Shown here in pieces: positions 44,322 to 54,880 of a stretch of DNA of 64,000 bases. This DNA is from Budorcas taxicolor (Eukaryota > Chordata > Mammalia > Artiodactyla > Bovidae): positions 64,496,832 to 64,560,831 of the forward strand of contig NC_068924.1 in assembly GCF_023091745.1 (NCBI RefSeq), written 5' to 3'. Below the pieces are notes generated by a model that made no database searches, was not told where the DNA came from, and worked only from the letters and a program-made list of their open reading frames with translations. How positions within the stretch are numbered: position 1 is the stretch's first letter; each line of letters begins with the position of its first letter. The position numbers and the translations under genes were made by a program.

Positions 44322-44655
44322 TAACAGCAGTCCTCAACCTTTATGGCACCTGGGACTGATTTTGTGGAAGACAATTTTTTATGGACTGGGGCAGGGGCAG
44401 TGGTTTTGAGATGATTCTCATAAAGAGCTCACAATCTACATCCCTCAGAAGTGCAGTTTGCAGTAGGGTTCACGCTTCTGTGAGAATCTAATGCCGCTGC
44501 TGATTTGATAGGAGGAGGAGCTCAGGCGGTAATGCTAGCGATGGGGAGCGGCTGTAAATACAGATGAAGTTTTGATCGCTCACCCATGGCTCACCGCCTT
44601 CTGTGCAGCCTGGTTCCTAACAAGCCACAGACCCATTGGGGACCCCTGATATGTA
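44322..44655. mobile_element. hAT-type non-autonomous DNA transposon
   Basis: The left end CAGTCCTCAACCTTTATGGC and right end CATTGGGGACCCCTG are diverged terminal inverted repeats. Inside, GAATCTAATGCCGCTGCTGA, GGAGCTCAGGCGGTAATGCT and CGATGGGGAGCGGCTGTAAA match a widespread mammalian hAT family. No transposase frame. Confidence 0.75.
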
Positions 44656-44800
44656 ATATATAGACAGAGGTGTATAAATGGATATCCATATATAATATTT
44701 ATCTATAATTATATATACTGTATATAATATTGTGTATATATAGCTTAAATCTGATTTTTTAATAGATATCATAGCATGCATGCTGTTCTACAGTTTGTAT
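44656..44800. repeat. AT-rich low-complexity tract
   Basis: Dense TATA and ATAT repeats. Confidence 0.7.
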
Positions 44801-45039
44801 CTACTTACCGATTTCAGTTTTGTTTTGAAAAAGAAATGTAACCATAGGGTTTAATATTTATAAGGTGTAAAAAATCACATGATGAAAAGTCTCCCTCCCT
44901 CTTTCTCTCCAGTCACCCCAAGTCTCTTTCCTGGAGGTACCTCTTGTTTGTTTGTATTTTGGTCATTATTTTTGCCAAATATATTTCAGAGCTCTCTTTA
45001 TCAGAACAGAAAGAGCTGCTGCATTTATTTTTATGGGTG

Positions 45040-45251
45040 ATGGTCTTCAGTGTATTCTGCTATGTGGGTACACCATACATTACTTAACCAGTCTTCTCTT
45101 GGTAGGTTGGATGATTTCATCCTTGCTGTGACAGACAATGTTATAATGGTCTTCAGTGTATTCTGCTATGCGGGTACACCATACATTACTTAGCCAGTCT
45201 TCTCTTAGTAGGTTGGATGATTTCATCCTTTCTGTGACAGACAATGTTATA
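45040..45251 (+). repeat. 106-bp tandem duplication within L1 tail
   Basis: 45040-45145 and 45146-45251 both start ATGGTCTTCAGTGTATTCTG and align end to end with about four mismatches (for example TATGTGGG/TATGCGGG, TTAACC/TTAGCC). Two copies only. Confidence 0.95.
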
Positions 45252-45265
45252 TTAAATAGCCTTAT

Positions 45266-45543
45266 GCTGCTACTGCTACTGCTAAGTCGCCTCAGTCGTG
45301 TCCGACTCTGTGCGACCCCATAGACGGCAGCCCACCAGGCTCCTCTGTCCCTGGAATTCTCCAGGCAAGAACACTGGAGTGGGTTGCCATTTCCTTCCCC
45401 AATGCATGAAAGTGAAAAGTGAAAGTGAAGTCGCTCAGTTGTGTCCGACTCTTCGCGACCCCAAGGACTACAGCCTACCAGGCTCCTCCATCCATGGGAT
45501 TTTCCAGGCAAGAGTACTGGAGTGGGGTGCCATTGCCTTCTCC
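45266..45543 (-). mobile_element. BOV-A2 SINE with perfect target-site duplication
   Basis: Reverse dimeric BovA starting GCTGCTACTGCTACTGCTAA and ending CCATTGCCTTCTCC. AAATAGCCTTAT at 45254-45265 is repeated exactly at 45544-45555. Confidence 0.96.
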
Positions 45544-46094
45544 AAATAGCCTTATACACAGGTTATTTCAAATGTCCAATGAAGCAGAATTATTGAAGAG
45601 CCAAGTGCATTTGATATTTTGATCACTACTGCCTGATTGTCTCCAGAGAGGCTGTTCCAGTTCATTCCACCTCACTGTTATCAAACATTTGATCGTAGTC
45701 TCCATCTCATTGTATTACTCTTGTAATGAGTGAGCATCTTTTCAAAATGATCTTTTCTTATTGATTTGTAAAGCTACTTATATATTAAGGAAATTAGCCC
45801 TTTGTGGTATATGTTGTAGAATGTATTTTCTTACTTTAGTCAGATTTATTAATCCTTTTTAGATGAAAAAATTCTTTCAGATTTTCACATCATACTGAAG
45901 CCTTCCTCACTCCAAAATTACATGTTAAAAAATCTGTGTTTTCCTTTTATTTTTCATATTTAAATATTTTATCCATGAGGAGTTTATTTTGGTGTCATGT
46001 ATTAATCAAAGGCCCAAATTAATTTTTTTCCAAGTGGCTACCTATGTCTTCCTATCATTTATTGAATAATGCCCCCTGCACACTGACTAGACCT

Positions 46095-46560
46095 CCTATG
46101 TTGGTTTCCTAATGCTGTGTAACAATATGATTACCAATATAGTGTCTTAAACAGCACACATTTATTTTTTCACAGTTTCTGTGAGTTAGGAATCTGGGCA
46201 TGGCTTAGCCAGATTCTCTACAATGCTCCAGTGACAGTGTCAGCTGGGTCTGAAGTCTCATATGAGGCTCGCCTGGGGAAGGATCCATTTCCAAACTCAT
46301 CTGGTGGTCAGCAGCATTTATTCCCTGGCGGGCTGCTGGACTGAGGCATCGTTTTCTTACTGGCTATTGCTCACAGTTCCTTGGCATGTGGGTTCCTACA
46401 TGGCCTCTTGCTCCATCAAGTCAGCAAGAGAAAAGGGGGACCTACCGTCTACTATAACATCCCCATTACCTTTGGTGTACTAGAAGCAAGTCACAGTCCT
46501 GTCCACATTCAGGAGGAAATGATCACACAAGGACATGACATCAGAAACTGTGGAGGGACC
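46095..46560 (-). mobile_element. MLT1-type MaLR LTR
   Basis: TTCCTAATGCTGTGTAACAA, AGTTAGGAATCTGGGCATGG, GGGCTGCTGGACTGAGGCAT and CAAGTCACAGTCCTGTCCAC follow MLT1 order in reverse. Confidence 0.85.
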
Positions 46561-46692
46561 TGACCTTGGGAGTGTGTCTTGGCAGCCTGAATGGGAGGGG
46601 AGTTTGTGGGAGAATGGACACGTGTATATATGTATGGATGAGTCCCTTTGCTGTCTACCTGAAACTGTCACAACATTGTTTGTTAACTGACT

Positions 46693-46897
46693 GGGCTTGT
46701 TTGGTGGCTCAGATGATAAAGAGTCTGCCTGCAATGCAGGAGACCTGAGTTCGATCCCTGGGCAGGGAGGATTCCCTGGAGAAGGGAGTGGCAACCCACC
46801 CCAGTATTCTTGCCTAGAAAATTCCATGGACAGAGGAGCCTGGCAGGTTGCAGTCCATGGGATCGCAAACAGCTGGACATGACTGAGCGACTACCAT
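46693..46897 (+). mobile_element. Bov-tA SINE
   Basis: GGCTTGTTTGGTGGCTCAGA, AGTTCGATCCCTGGGCAGGG (B-box) and GACATGACTGAGCGACTACC. Confidence 0.92.
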
Positions 46898-49067
46898 TTT
46901 CACTGTCAATACAAAATAAAAAATTTTTAAAAGAGCCAATTGAAAATATGTTCTGATTTAAAACACCTTTTGAGTAATTAATAAATTATATAAAGTCAGC
47001 ATAAACTTATTTTATTATTTTTTTCTAATTAAAGAATAATTGATATGGCTAATTTATTAAAGCTTTTTGTCTGTGTCCCAAGAACTCTAATTGTGTCACA
47101 TTTGAGAATAAATGGAAACAACAAATAAATTTTTTTCATAATTAAAAAAAGAGTATGTCTGCCACTCTACCCTCTCATAATTTACTTATCTGTGTATATG
47201 TGAACTCATTTCTATAATGCTGCCAGCTCCTAAGGAGCAAGAGACACCTGCTCCCAGATGGGAAGGAGGTGCCTTGGAGCTGCGCTCATCTTTCCCGACT
47301 TCCTGGCCTTGGATCCTGATCCTAGCCAGCTGTGGACTCTGTTTCACTGATTCACCTTGGCATCTGGCTGTATTCCTTGGCTGATCTCAATGTAAGGGGC
47401 TTCCTGCTACCTTCATATCCACGTTCCATGTCTCCAGGCTGATAGCCTAGCATCTGCTTGGGTGTCATGGAAGTTTGCAGCTTCTCTTCTGTTCATTTGA
47501 CCCTAGAATTTGACCCATTCTGCGCTTTATTACAGATGCTGTTTATATTGATGAATGTTGCTTTCTGGCCACACCACTGCCTCTAGATGCCATCACACGT
47601 GTGGATGCAACTTGAAAGTGTTATCCTGGTAGAAGAAGGCAGTGAGAGGATAAGCGGTGGGGTATTTCAGATGCTGATGGATTAGTACCCAGCCCTTCTC
47701 CCTGGGGGACACCAGTGTGCACAACAGGCCTCTGTAAGAAGGATGGAAATTCTAGCAGCTGTGTTCTCTCCACTTTTGTTTTCCCAAGTTTCCTGAAGTC
47801 AATTTTGTTACCTATAGTTTGTGACCGAGAAAAAAAAAAAAAAAGGCCCCATATCCTTTCCCCAAAGTCATCGTGGATTGATTGGCCTGCTGGGAGGAGA
47901 GGATTTAAAAAGTAATGAAGAGATGGTGGGTTAAAGAAAGTTAGCCAAAACCCCAACAATAATGAAGAATGGATGAACTAGTGTGCTAACAGTGTAATCT
48001 CTCGGCTTTGTAGGGTAGAGAAGTTTAAAGTCATGCACTGATTCTTGGTGGGGGTGGGGGAAATGAATCCTCCAGCTGGGCTGGGCCAGACAGCTGGCAT
48101 GGAAGAGGACAGTAGGGGGCTTTTGAAAAAATGGAAGCATATGAAACCAAAAGAAAGAATTTTTCTGTTGCTTGGATGTGCTAATGGTGATAGAAGTTTA
48201 GAAGAAGTAAGGACTTGGGTGCTCAGGCTCAAGAGAATGGCCACTTAGAAGATGCCCTTGGCAAGGTTGGAGAATCAGTGGATGCAGAGAGGGGACCGTT
48301 TTGATATCAGAGTAGATGGAGTTGGACTGGTTCAGAATGGAGGGCTTGCATTTTCCCAGGAGTGCAGAGTGCTGAAGGGAAGTCCAGGCCCTGAAGTAGA
48401 AATGGGAGTGATCTCACAGTTGAGGGGGCATCAGAGTAGAATAAGGTGATATTGACAATAAACGTGCCAGGTAATTCTTTAAACTTCTTAGTGAATCATA
48501 TCATGGTAGAATTTGAATTTGCAGTTAAGAAAAACATAATTGTATGGGTTAATACTGTGAATCCAGAGATGTGGTGAGTCAGTGTCCTGGTGGGAAAATG
48601 AAGGCTTAATGAAGCTGTCTTGGGATTTACAGGTGGTGAGGCTGGAAAGGTTCACCTTCATAGCAAGTGATGGAAAGTGGCTTGGGGGAGCCTCTGAAGG
48701 AAGTTGTGTAGAGAAGAGAGGGAGTGAGGGTCATTGGAGAATGGACGAGGGATGTTTCCTGGAAACACTGACACAGACGCACTAAGGAATGAAGATGTGA
48801 TAAATCGTGTGTACACTCCTTGCTCCTCTCCCAGGCCAGTGGATGGATTTTGTTTCATTCATCATCAAGTTTACTATGTTCCAGGCATTGTCTTAGGCAC
48901 TTGGGGATTCTCAGTTGAATAACACAGTCTTCTTTCCAGGAGCTCAACAAAGTGCATTTGAGAAACACATCTTCAGGTATTTGAGATTCTATTGAGATGA
49001 ATGAGACTTCATTCCTGGAAGATCATAGGTTGATTTCTTAGCCTCTTGGTGTAACCTAAGCAGGAGG
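46898..49067. other. Intron 1 stretch, mostly unique
   Basis: AT-rich to 47160, then mixed single-copy-looking sequence with an A15 run near 47830. About 48840-48960 resembles an L2-type remnant (TTCCAGGCATTGTCTTAGGC). No exon found. Confidence 0.45.
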
Positions 49068-49300
49068 TGCTTCCCAGGTGGCTCAGTGGTTAAAAAAAGA
49101 AAAGAAAAGAAAAGAAAATCCACCTCCAATGCAGGAGCTGCCGGGTTGAGGGTTCAATCCCTGGGTTGGAAAGATTTCCTGGAGAGGGAGATGGCAACCT
49201 ACTCCACTATTCTTGCCGGGGAAGTCCCATGGACAGAGGAGCTTGGTGGCCTACAGCCCAGGGGGTTGCAAAGAGTTGGACATGACCCAGGTGACTGAAT
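49068..49300 (+). mobile_element. Bov-tA SINE with internal (AAAAG)n expansion
   Basis: Head GTGCTTCCCAGGTGGCTCAG, then TGGTTAAAAAAAG and repeated AAAAG to about 49119, then AATCCACCTCCAATGCAGG, B-box-like GGTTCAATCCCTGGG and BovA body. The pentamer run sits between the A-box-like and B-box-like parts. Confidence 0.88.
49092..49119 (+). repeat. (AAAAG)n microsatellite
   Basis: About five pentamer units, seeded from the normal AAAGAAT of the SINE head. Confidence 0.9.
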
Positions 49301-49436
49301 GAATGAAAGCTGGAGGCACTGTTTACCCAGAGCAGATTATTGAGCTGCAAAAGACAGTGTAAAGGTAAATTGATCACCAGCTGAGCCTGGCAGAGTCAGC
49401 TCATTGAAACATTTATATTTTAAACACCTACTTGCT

Positions 49437-49704
49437 TGCTTACTTAGTCACTTCAGTCGTTTCCGATTCTCTGCGACCCCGTGGACCATGGCCTGCCAGG
49501 CTCCCCTGTCCATGGGATTCTCCAGGCAAGAATACTGGAGTGGGTTGCCATTTCCTTCTCCAGTGATAAAGTATGAAGTGAGTGAAGTGAAGTCGCTCAG
49601 TCATGTCCGACTCTTTGCAACCCTATGGACTGTAGCCTACCAGGCTCCTCCGTCCAGGGATATTCCAGGCAAGAGTACTGGGGTGGGTTGCCATTGCCTT
49701 CTCT
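49437..49704 (-). mobile_element. BOV-A2 SINE
   Basis: Reverse dimer: TTACTTAGTCACTTCAGTCG, linker TGAAGTGAGTGAAGTGAAGT, ending GCCATTGCCTTCTC. More diverged than the others; no clear target duplication. Confidence 0.88.
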
Positions 49705-50254
49705 GTACACACCCACACTCAGAGCTGTTTCTCTTAACAGTCCTAGTGCCTTGTGTTAGACGGAGGGAGAAGGATTCTTTCAGCTTAAAGGATTGCTTTA
49801 GCTCTGGATGGTATCCTTGTACTTGGGCACCAGGAGGCAGGAGGTGTGGTTTTCTGCTGTGAGCATGCTGCAGCTGAGTAGGGCCAGGGAGTCCCAGACG
49901 GGACAGCCCCGTGGTAGAGTCCGGCCATAGGCCAGAGTGGGCAGAGGATGTTCCTGAAAATGCCAGGCTGTATAGTTCCGTAGTTCACTGCTTTATCATC
50001 TTGGCTAGTTTCGGAGTCAGCCAACCTATGACCTTTTTGACTTTGGTATCTGTAGTTGCTTTAGTTGGTCCTGAAATTGATGGGTTGAAGGGTGCCAGGG
50101 TCTCTGCCAAGGTACTTTGTAGTCTGATGGCGCTCCTTTCCCGAGGGTGGGTAGAGGTTAGTCCTCTGGCAGTGGGTAGTGTTAGAGTTGGACCTCTTGG
50201 GTTAGCAGAGTTTGCTTGCTTGCTTGATTGACTTAACATCATTTGTCTTTTTTA
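49705..50254. other. Intron 1 stretch with nothing recognised
   Basis: No repeat or exon identified. A 106-residue frame (49911-50231) has no recognisable domain. Confidence 0.4.
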
Positions 50255-51135
50255 TTGCAGCCATTATCATTTTTTAAGATATAATTGACATGTAATATAT
50301 TAGTTTCAGGCATACAACATAATGATTCGGTCTTGGTGTATGTTTTAAAATGATCATCACAATAAGTCTAATTAACACCCATTACCACAGTTACCAATTG
50401 TTTTTCCTCTCACGATGAGAACTTTTAAGATTTATTCTCTTAAAGACTTTTAAATATACAATACAGTGTTGTAAACTGTAGGCACTGTGCTGTATGTTAC
50501 ATCCCCAGAATTTATTTATTTTGTAACTGGAGTGTGCATCTTTTGACCAGTTTAACCCTTTTCACCCACCCTCAACCTTCTCCCTCTGGCAACTACCAAT
50601 CTGTTCAGAGTTCTTTTTTTTTTTTTTCCTCTGTTTATATGTGAGGTCGTACAATATTTGTCTCTCTCTGTCAGACTTTTGTTTCACTTAGCAGAATGCC
50701 CTTAAGGTCTATCCATGTTGTTGCCAATGGCAGAATTTCTTTTCTGTAGCTGGATAATATTGTGTTATGTATATATACTATTAGAGCTTCTTCTCTGGTG
50801 ACTCAGTGGTAAAGAATCCACCTGTTGACTAGACTTATGCAAGGAGATATGGGTTTGACCTTTAGGTCAGGAAGATCCGCCAGAGAAGGAAATGGCAACC
50901 CACTCCAGTGTTCTTGCCTGGGAAATCCCATGGACAGGGGAGCCTGGCAGGCTCTGGTCCATGGGGTTGCTAAAGAGTTGCTCAGACACGACTTAGCGAA
51001 CAAAACAACAACAATATATACTATATTAGATTTTCTCTATCTGTTCATCTGTGGACACATAAGTTGCTTCCTTGTCTTGGTTGTTGAGAATAATGCTACA
51101 GTGAATGTGGGTGTGTGTGTATCTTTTTCAAATTA
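50255..51135 (-). mobile_element. L1 3' region, split by a Bov-tA
   Basis: TAATATATTAGTTTCAGGCA, TTACATCCCCAGAATTTATT, CTTCTCCCTCTGGCAACTAC and TTCACTTAGCAGAATGCCCT on the left; GGACACATAAGTTGCTTCCT on the right. Confidence 0.85.
50783..51012 (+). mobile_element. Bov-tA SINE inside L1
   Basis: CTTCTCTGGTGACTCAGTGG head to GACACGACTTAGCGAACAAA with an (ACA)n tail. ATATATACTA flanks both ends (near 50771 and 51016), a likely target duplication in AT-rich L1. Confidence 0.9.
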
Positions 51136-52727
51136 GTGAGCTTTAGATGAGTGTTGAAACTGTGGGTGTCGGAGCTCTTTGTTTGTGTTAAGTTGTTGTC
51201 ATTCCTTTGCCTCTTCAGAAGTCATTAGGATAAGCAAAGTTATATTGAGTCAAGCTAGTTCAAGTTCTTTCCTGTGTATCATGCTTAAAAGAGAACTTAT
51301 AATATACACCAGACCTCATAGCTCAGTGTAGAGAAGTATCGTGGTGGGTATGAGACGAGCATCTTAAGCTGGTGACTGTCCCCTGGCGAGGGCTCTCCTA
51401 GGCCCTTGGTTTCCACCTGGCTCTCAGATCTGTCCTCTAACCTTCTTATTAGCCAACTGTTTATCAAGCTTTATCAAGACTGTTTGAGAAAGGTTTCATA
51501 TCTCTGCTCTAGAAATGTCTAAGCTGGTTTTGAATGTTCCGGTCTTTAAAATAACAAGGTGATGGAAAATTTTAAAAAACGGAGCCTCTTCATTGAGCCT
51601 TAATTCCTATGGAAGTAGTTTTATAAGATTTATAGCTGTGTTTAGTAGCTCTCTAATGATACCATCAATTTGCATAATGCTGATTATCCAGGCAAATCAA
51701 AGTAATTTATAGCTATATCTTCATTATCAGGTGGCAGATATTAGCCCCATTTTATTGCTGGGGGACTTGAGGCCTCTTTGACCCCCAAAAAATCAAATAA
51801 CAGGGGAGGAATTAATTGCACTCCGCTTTCAAGATTTTGTGGCATTTTCCCTCTCCTTGTCACCTCTGTGTTTATAAGGATGAGTGTGTTCTTATAGGGA
51901 GCTAAACTGCTGGCTGGTTAGTTAACTGGTTTGAGTTACTCTTTTTGGAAATGGGATTACTGTTTGTTTTTATATATATATAATGGAGTTCACTTGGCTC
52001 TCCCACTGGGAAGGTTAATGAATGAACGTGAACTTTGTTAAACAGTTTGGGAGAATGACAGGATGAGAAATGGTATTTTGTTAATGATAAACTTGGGTTC
52101 TGCTTTTGGGCCTCACGCGAGCATTTTCCAGTTTCCCAAATGGGAATGCCTCAGGCACTGATAAAGCTTAGTCTACTTACTTTCTGTCTAACCCAGCCAA
52201 GGACGTCTTTTAGACTATTCCAGTACGAAGCAGATGTTTTGAAATAGCTTGCTATCAAATTGCAATTAATAATTTGTAGTTTTTATAACTGTGAGAGATT
52301 CCATTTGAAGGAAGTAGTTATCGTTACCACACTAATGTGTTTTGATTTCAGCCAAGAACAAAGATATCTGATGTGCAAATTGCCCAGGATTTAAACAAAT
52401 GGGCCACTTTGGTCGGTCCTTCTAAATTAGTCCTGGGAGTATTCGGTATTCCCAGCCCTCTGGGGACAGCAGTTTGGGAGTGATTGTTGAAGACCTTGAG
52501 CCACTGCTGACCTCAGGAAAGTCAGGGCATTATCATTTGGCTTTTGGTTTTCAAATTAGTTGAGAAATTTCATATACAAAGAAAAAGAAAAAAAATGTAG
52601 AACATCTTTCTCTCTGGGGCCCAAGGTGTACCTAGAGCTGTGCCCAGGGGCTATTAGTTCTCTTTTCTCCACTTTCATAGTCACTAGGTCACCCCATTGG
52701 AGACACAGGAGGAACTGATAAGGCAGA
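51136..52727. other. Repeat-poor stretch of intron 1
   Basis: About 1.6 kb with no recognised repeat or exon. Candidate for conserved non-coding sequence, but conservation cannot be judged from one sequence. Confidence 0.45.
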
Positions 52728-52912
52728 GCCAGTGGCAGGGAGGATTTTGCCATGAGAGCAAGGGCTCTGCAGACGGAGTAACTTGGGACCAGACCCCAGC
52801 TCTGTTTCTCAGCTATGTGACTTTGACTTTATTGAACCTCTCTGGTCTCAGTTTTTCCATCTGCAACACGGAGGCAATAACTGCCTCAGTGGATTGTTAG
52901 GACTAAATGGGG
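52728..52912 (+). mobile_element. MIR SINE
   Basis: AAGGGCTCTGCAGACGGAGT, ACTTTGACTTTATTGAACCT, TCTCAGTTTTTCCATCTGCA and GATTGTTAGGACTAAATGGG are in MIR order. Confidence 0.85.
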
Positions 52913-52914
52913 AA

Positions 52915-53328
52915 TGTTGTTGTTGTTTACTTGCTAAGTCACGTCTGACTCTTTACAACCCCACGGACTGCAGCACACCAGGCTTCCCTGTCCTTCACAA
53001 CCTCCTGGAGTTTGCTCAAACTCATGTCCATTGAGTCGGTGATGCCGTCCAACCATCTCATCCTCTATCACCCCCTTCTCCTCCTGCCTTCAATTTTTCC
53101 CAACATCAGGGTCTTTTCCAATGAGTTGGCTCTTCACATCAGGTGGCCAAAGTATTGGAGCTTCAGCTTCAGCATCACTCCTTCCAATGAATATTCAGCT
53201 TGATTCCCTTTAGGATCTACTGGTTTGATCTCCTTGCAGTCCAGGGGATTCTCAAGAGTCCTCTCCAGCACCACAATTCAAAAGCATTGATTTTTCGGCA
53301 CTCAGCCTTTTTGATGGTCCAACCCTCA
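52915..53328 (-). mobile_element. BovB LINE 3' fragment
   Basis: Reverse BovB 3' end from AAGTCACGTCTGACTCTTTA to the segment encoding KKAE and the RIDAFEL-like block. Frames broken. Confidence 0.92.
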
Positions 53329-53497
53329 ATTAAAAACTGGTGTCTTGGGCTAGCACCTAGGAGGCTTGTAAAATTGTTAAGAACAGAAAGTAACTCCTGG
53401 AGACCTCAGATCCTATTGGCAGGTGTACATACTGTTAAAAAGGTTTGTTTTCACATCCTCATATTTTTTAAAAATATACTTCTCTGATGTTCCTTTA

Positions 53498-53691
53498 GGG
53501 CTTCCCTGGTGGCTCAGGTGGTAACGAATCCACCTGCATGGCAGGAGACCTGGGTTCGATCCCTGGGTTGGGAAGATCCCCTGGAGAAGGAAGTGGCAAC
53601 TCACTCCAGTATTCTTGCCTGGAGAATCCCATGGACAGAGGAGCCTGGTGGGCTACAGCCCATGGGGTTGCAAAGAGTCAGCCTCGACTGA
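53498..53691 (+). mobile_element. Bov-tA SINE with target-site duplication
   Basis: GGCTTCCCTGGTGGCTCAGG, GGTTCGATCCCTGGGTTGGG and BovA to GCCTCGACTGA. GATGTTCCTTTA (53486-53497) and GATGTTCGTTTA (53692-53703) differ by one base. Confidence 0.94.
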
Positions 53692-53703
53692 GATGTTCGT
53701 TTA

Positions 53704-54439
53704 GATGGTGCTAATCCTGTGACCTTTGCCCCTCCCTTTGGGGAGGGAAGTCAGTTTCGGTGGGGCCCTTTCTTGGCCTGCAGTTTGCCAAAGCCGCCAT
53801 TGGCATGGATGTCCCCTGGCAGGATGGCCTTGGGAATCCAAGGACGTTAGCATCTCCCACCAGGTTGGCATTGCCCTGGCTGTAACTGTGAACGGGAGCC
53901 TATGGCAGCGCTGCTCAGCCCTGGCTGTGGATGTGCCTGTGGGTGGGTGTTTGAAGCTCACTTTGGCTGCCATGTCAGAATCGCTGCATTTCCCACCCTC
54001 GGGAAAGGTCAAGAAAGGTCACTTCTTACTTGGCCTCATGACCTAGGAGTTGGAGTTCCCCAGTCCTTCCAGCACCAGTTTTGCTTCCTTAGCTGTTCTG
54101 AGTTGAAGTAATTAGGCCATATTCAGGGCCTCTTTGAAGACTAGGACCATATCTACCCTATATTGGGTGTACTGGGTTAAATAAAATATATTATCAAAAT
54201 GAATTTTGCCTGTTCCTTTTTACTGTTTTGTTAATGCAGCGACTAGAAGCATTTACACTACATGTGTGGTCTGCATTTGTTTCTATTGGACGATGCTGGT
54301 CACAGCCCTCTCCCTGTATCTAGGTCTTAAACTGCACGGACCTGTATGGATTTTATGGCGAGCGGAGTGCTGGGGGCAGAGGTGGGCATGAGGTGCTGTT
54401 ATTGGCTAGTGTACCTTCCAGATGGTGAGAGCTAGATTC
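53704..54439. other. Intron 1 stretch with nothing recognised
   Basis: Frames of about 105 residues on both strands at 53701-54046 are mutual shadows without domains. No repeat recognised. Confidence 0.4.
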
Positions 54440-54880
54440 CTGTAAGGGGGTGTAGGGAGTTGAATCCCCTCCCCCGAAAAGATATGACTACTCAGAGCCT
54501 GCGAATGTGACCTTGTTTGGAATAAGTGTCATTGTAGGTGTAATTAGGATCTGGAGATCTCATCCTGGATACCCAAGTGGGTTCTGAATCAGAATCTTAT
54601 AAGAAGAAGAAAGAAGGCTGTGTGAAGACAAAGGCAGGGATTACAGGGCTGGGTCTCCAGTCGAAGAAGCACCAGGGGTTGATCGCTGGCAGCCACCCGG
54701 AAGTGGGAGAGAGGCGTGGAGTGGCTTCTCCCACAGAGCCTGCAGAGGGAACCGCCCTACCAGTGCCTTGATTCTGGACATTTGTCCTCCCTCCAGAATT
54801 AGCAGAGAATATACTTCCGTTGCTATAAGCCACCCGTGTTGTAGAAGTTCCAGCAGCCCTGGGAACTAACAATACACAGG
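54440..54880 (+). mobile_element. MLT1-type MaLR LTR
   Basis: GGAGTTGAATCCCCTCCCCC, AATGTGACCTTGTTTGGAAT, AGAAGGCTGTGTGAAGACAA and TGCTATAAGCCACCCGTGTT in MLT1 order. Confidence 0.87.

Larger units (their letters stand above)
44800..46080 (-). mobile_element. Old L1 3' region with duplication and BOV-A2
   Basis: Reverse L1: GGTACACCATACATTACTTA, GTGACAGACAATGTTATA, then after the SINE TTATACACAGGTTATTTC and GAAATTAGCCCTTTGTGGTA. Contains a 106-bp tandem duplication and a BOV-A2. Confidence 0.72.

Noticed and set aside
45080..45559. 159-residue minus frame
   Set aside because: Translated BOV-A2 plus the duplicated L1 tail.
47830..47846. A15 run considered as another tail-only insertion
   Set aside because: Flanks TGTGACCGAG and GGCCCCATAT share no direct repeat.
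49404..49862. 152-residue + frame
   Set aside because: First two thirds are reverse BOV-A2 translation (MGFSRQEYWSGLPFPSP), the classic SINE artefact.
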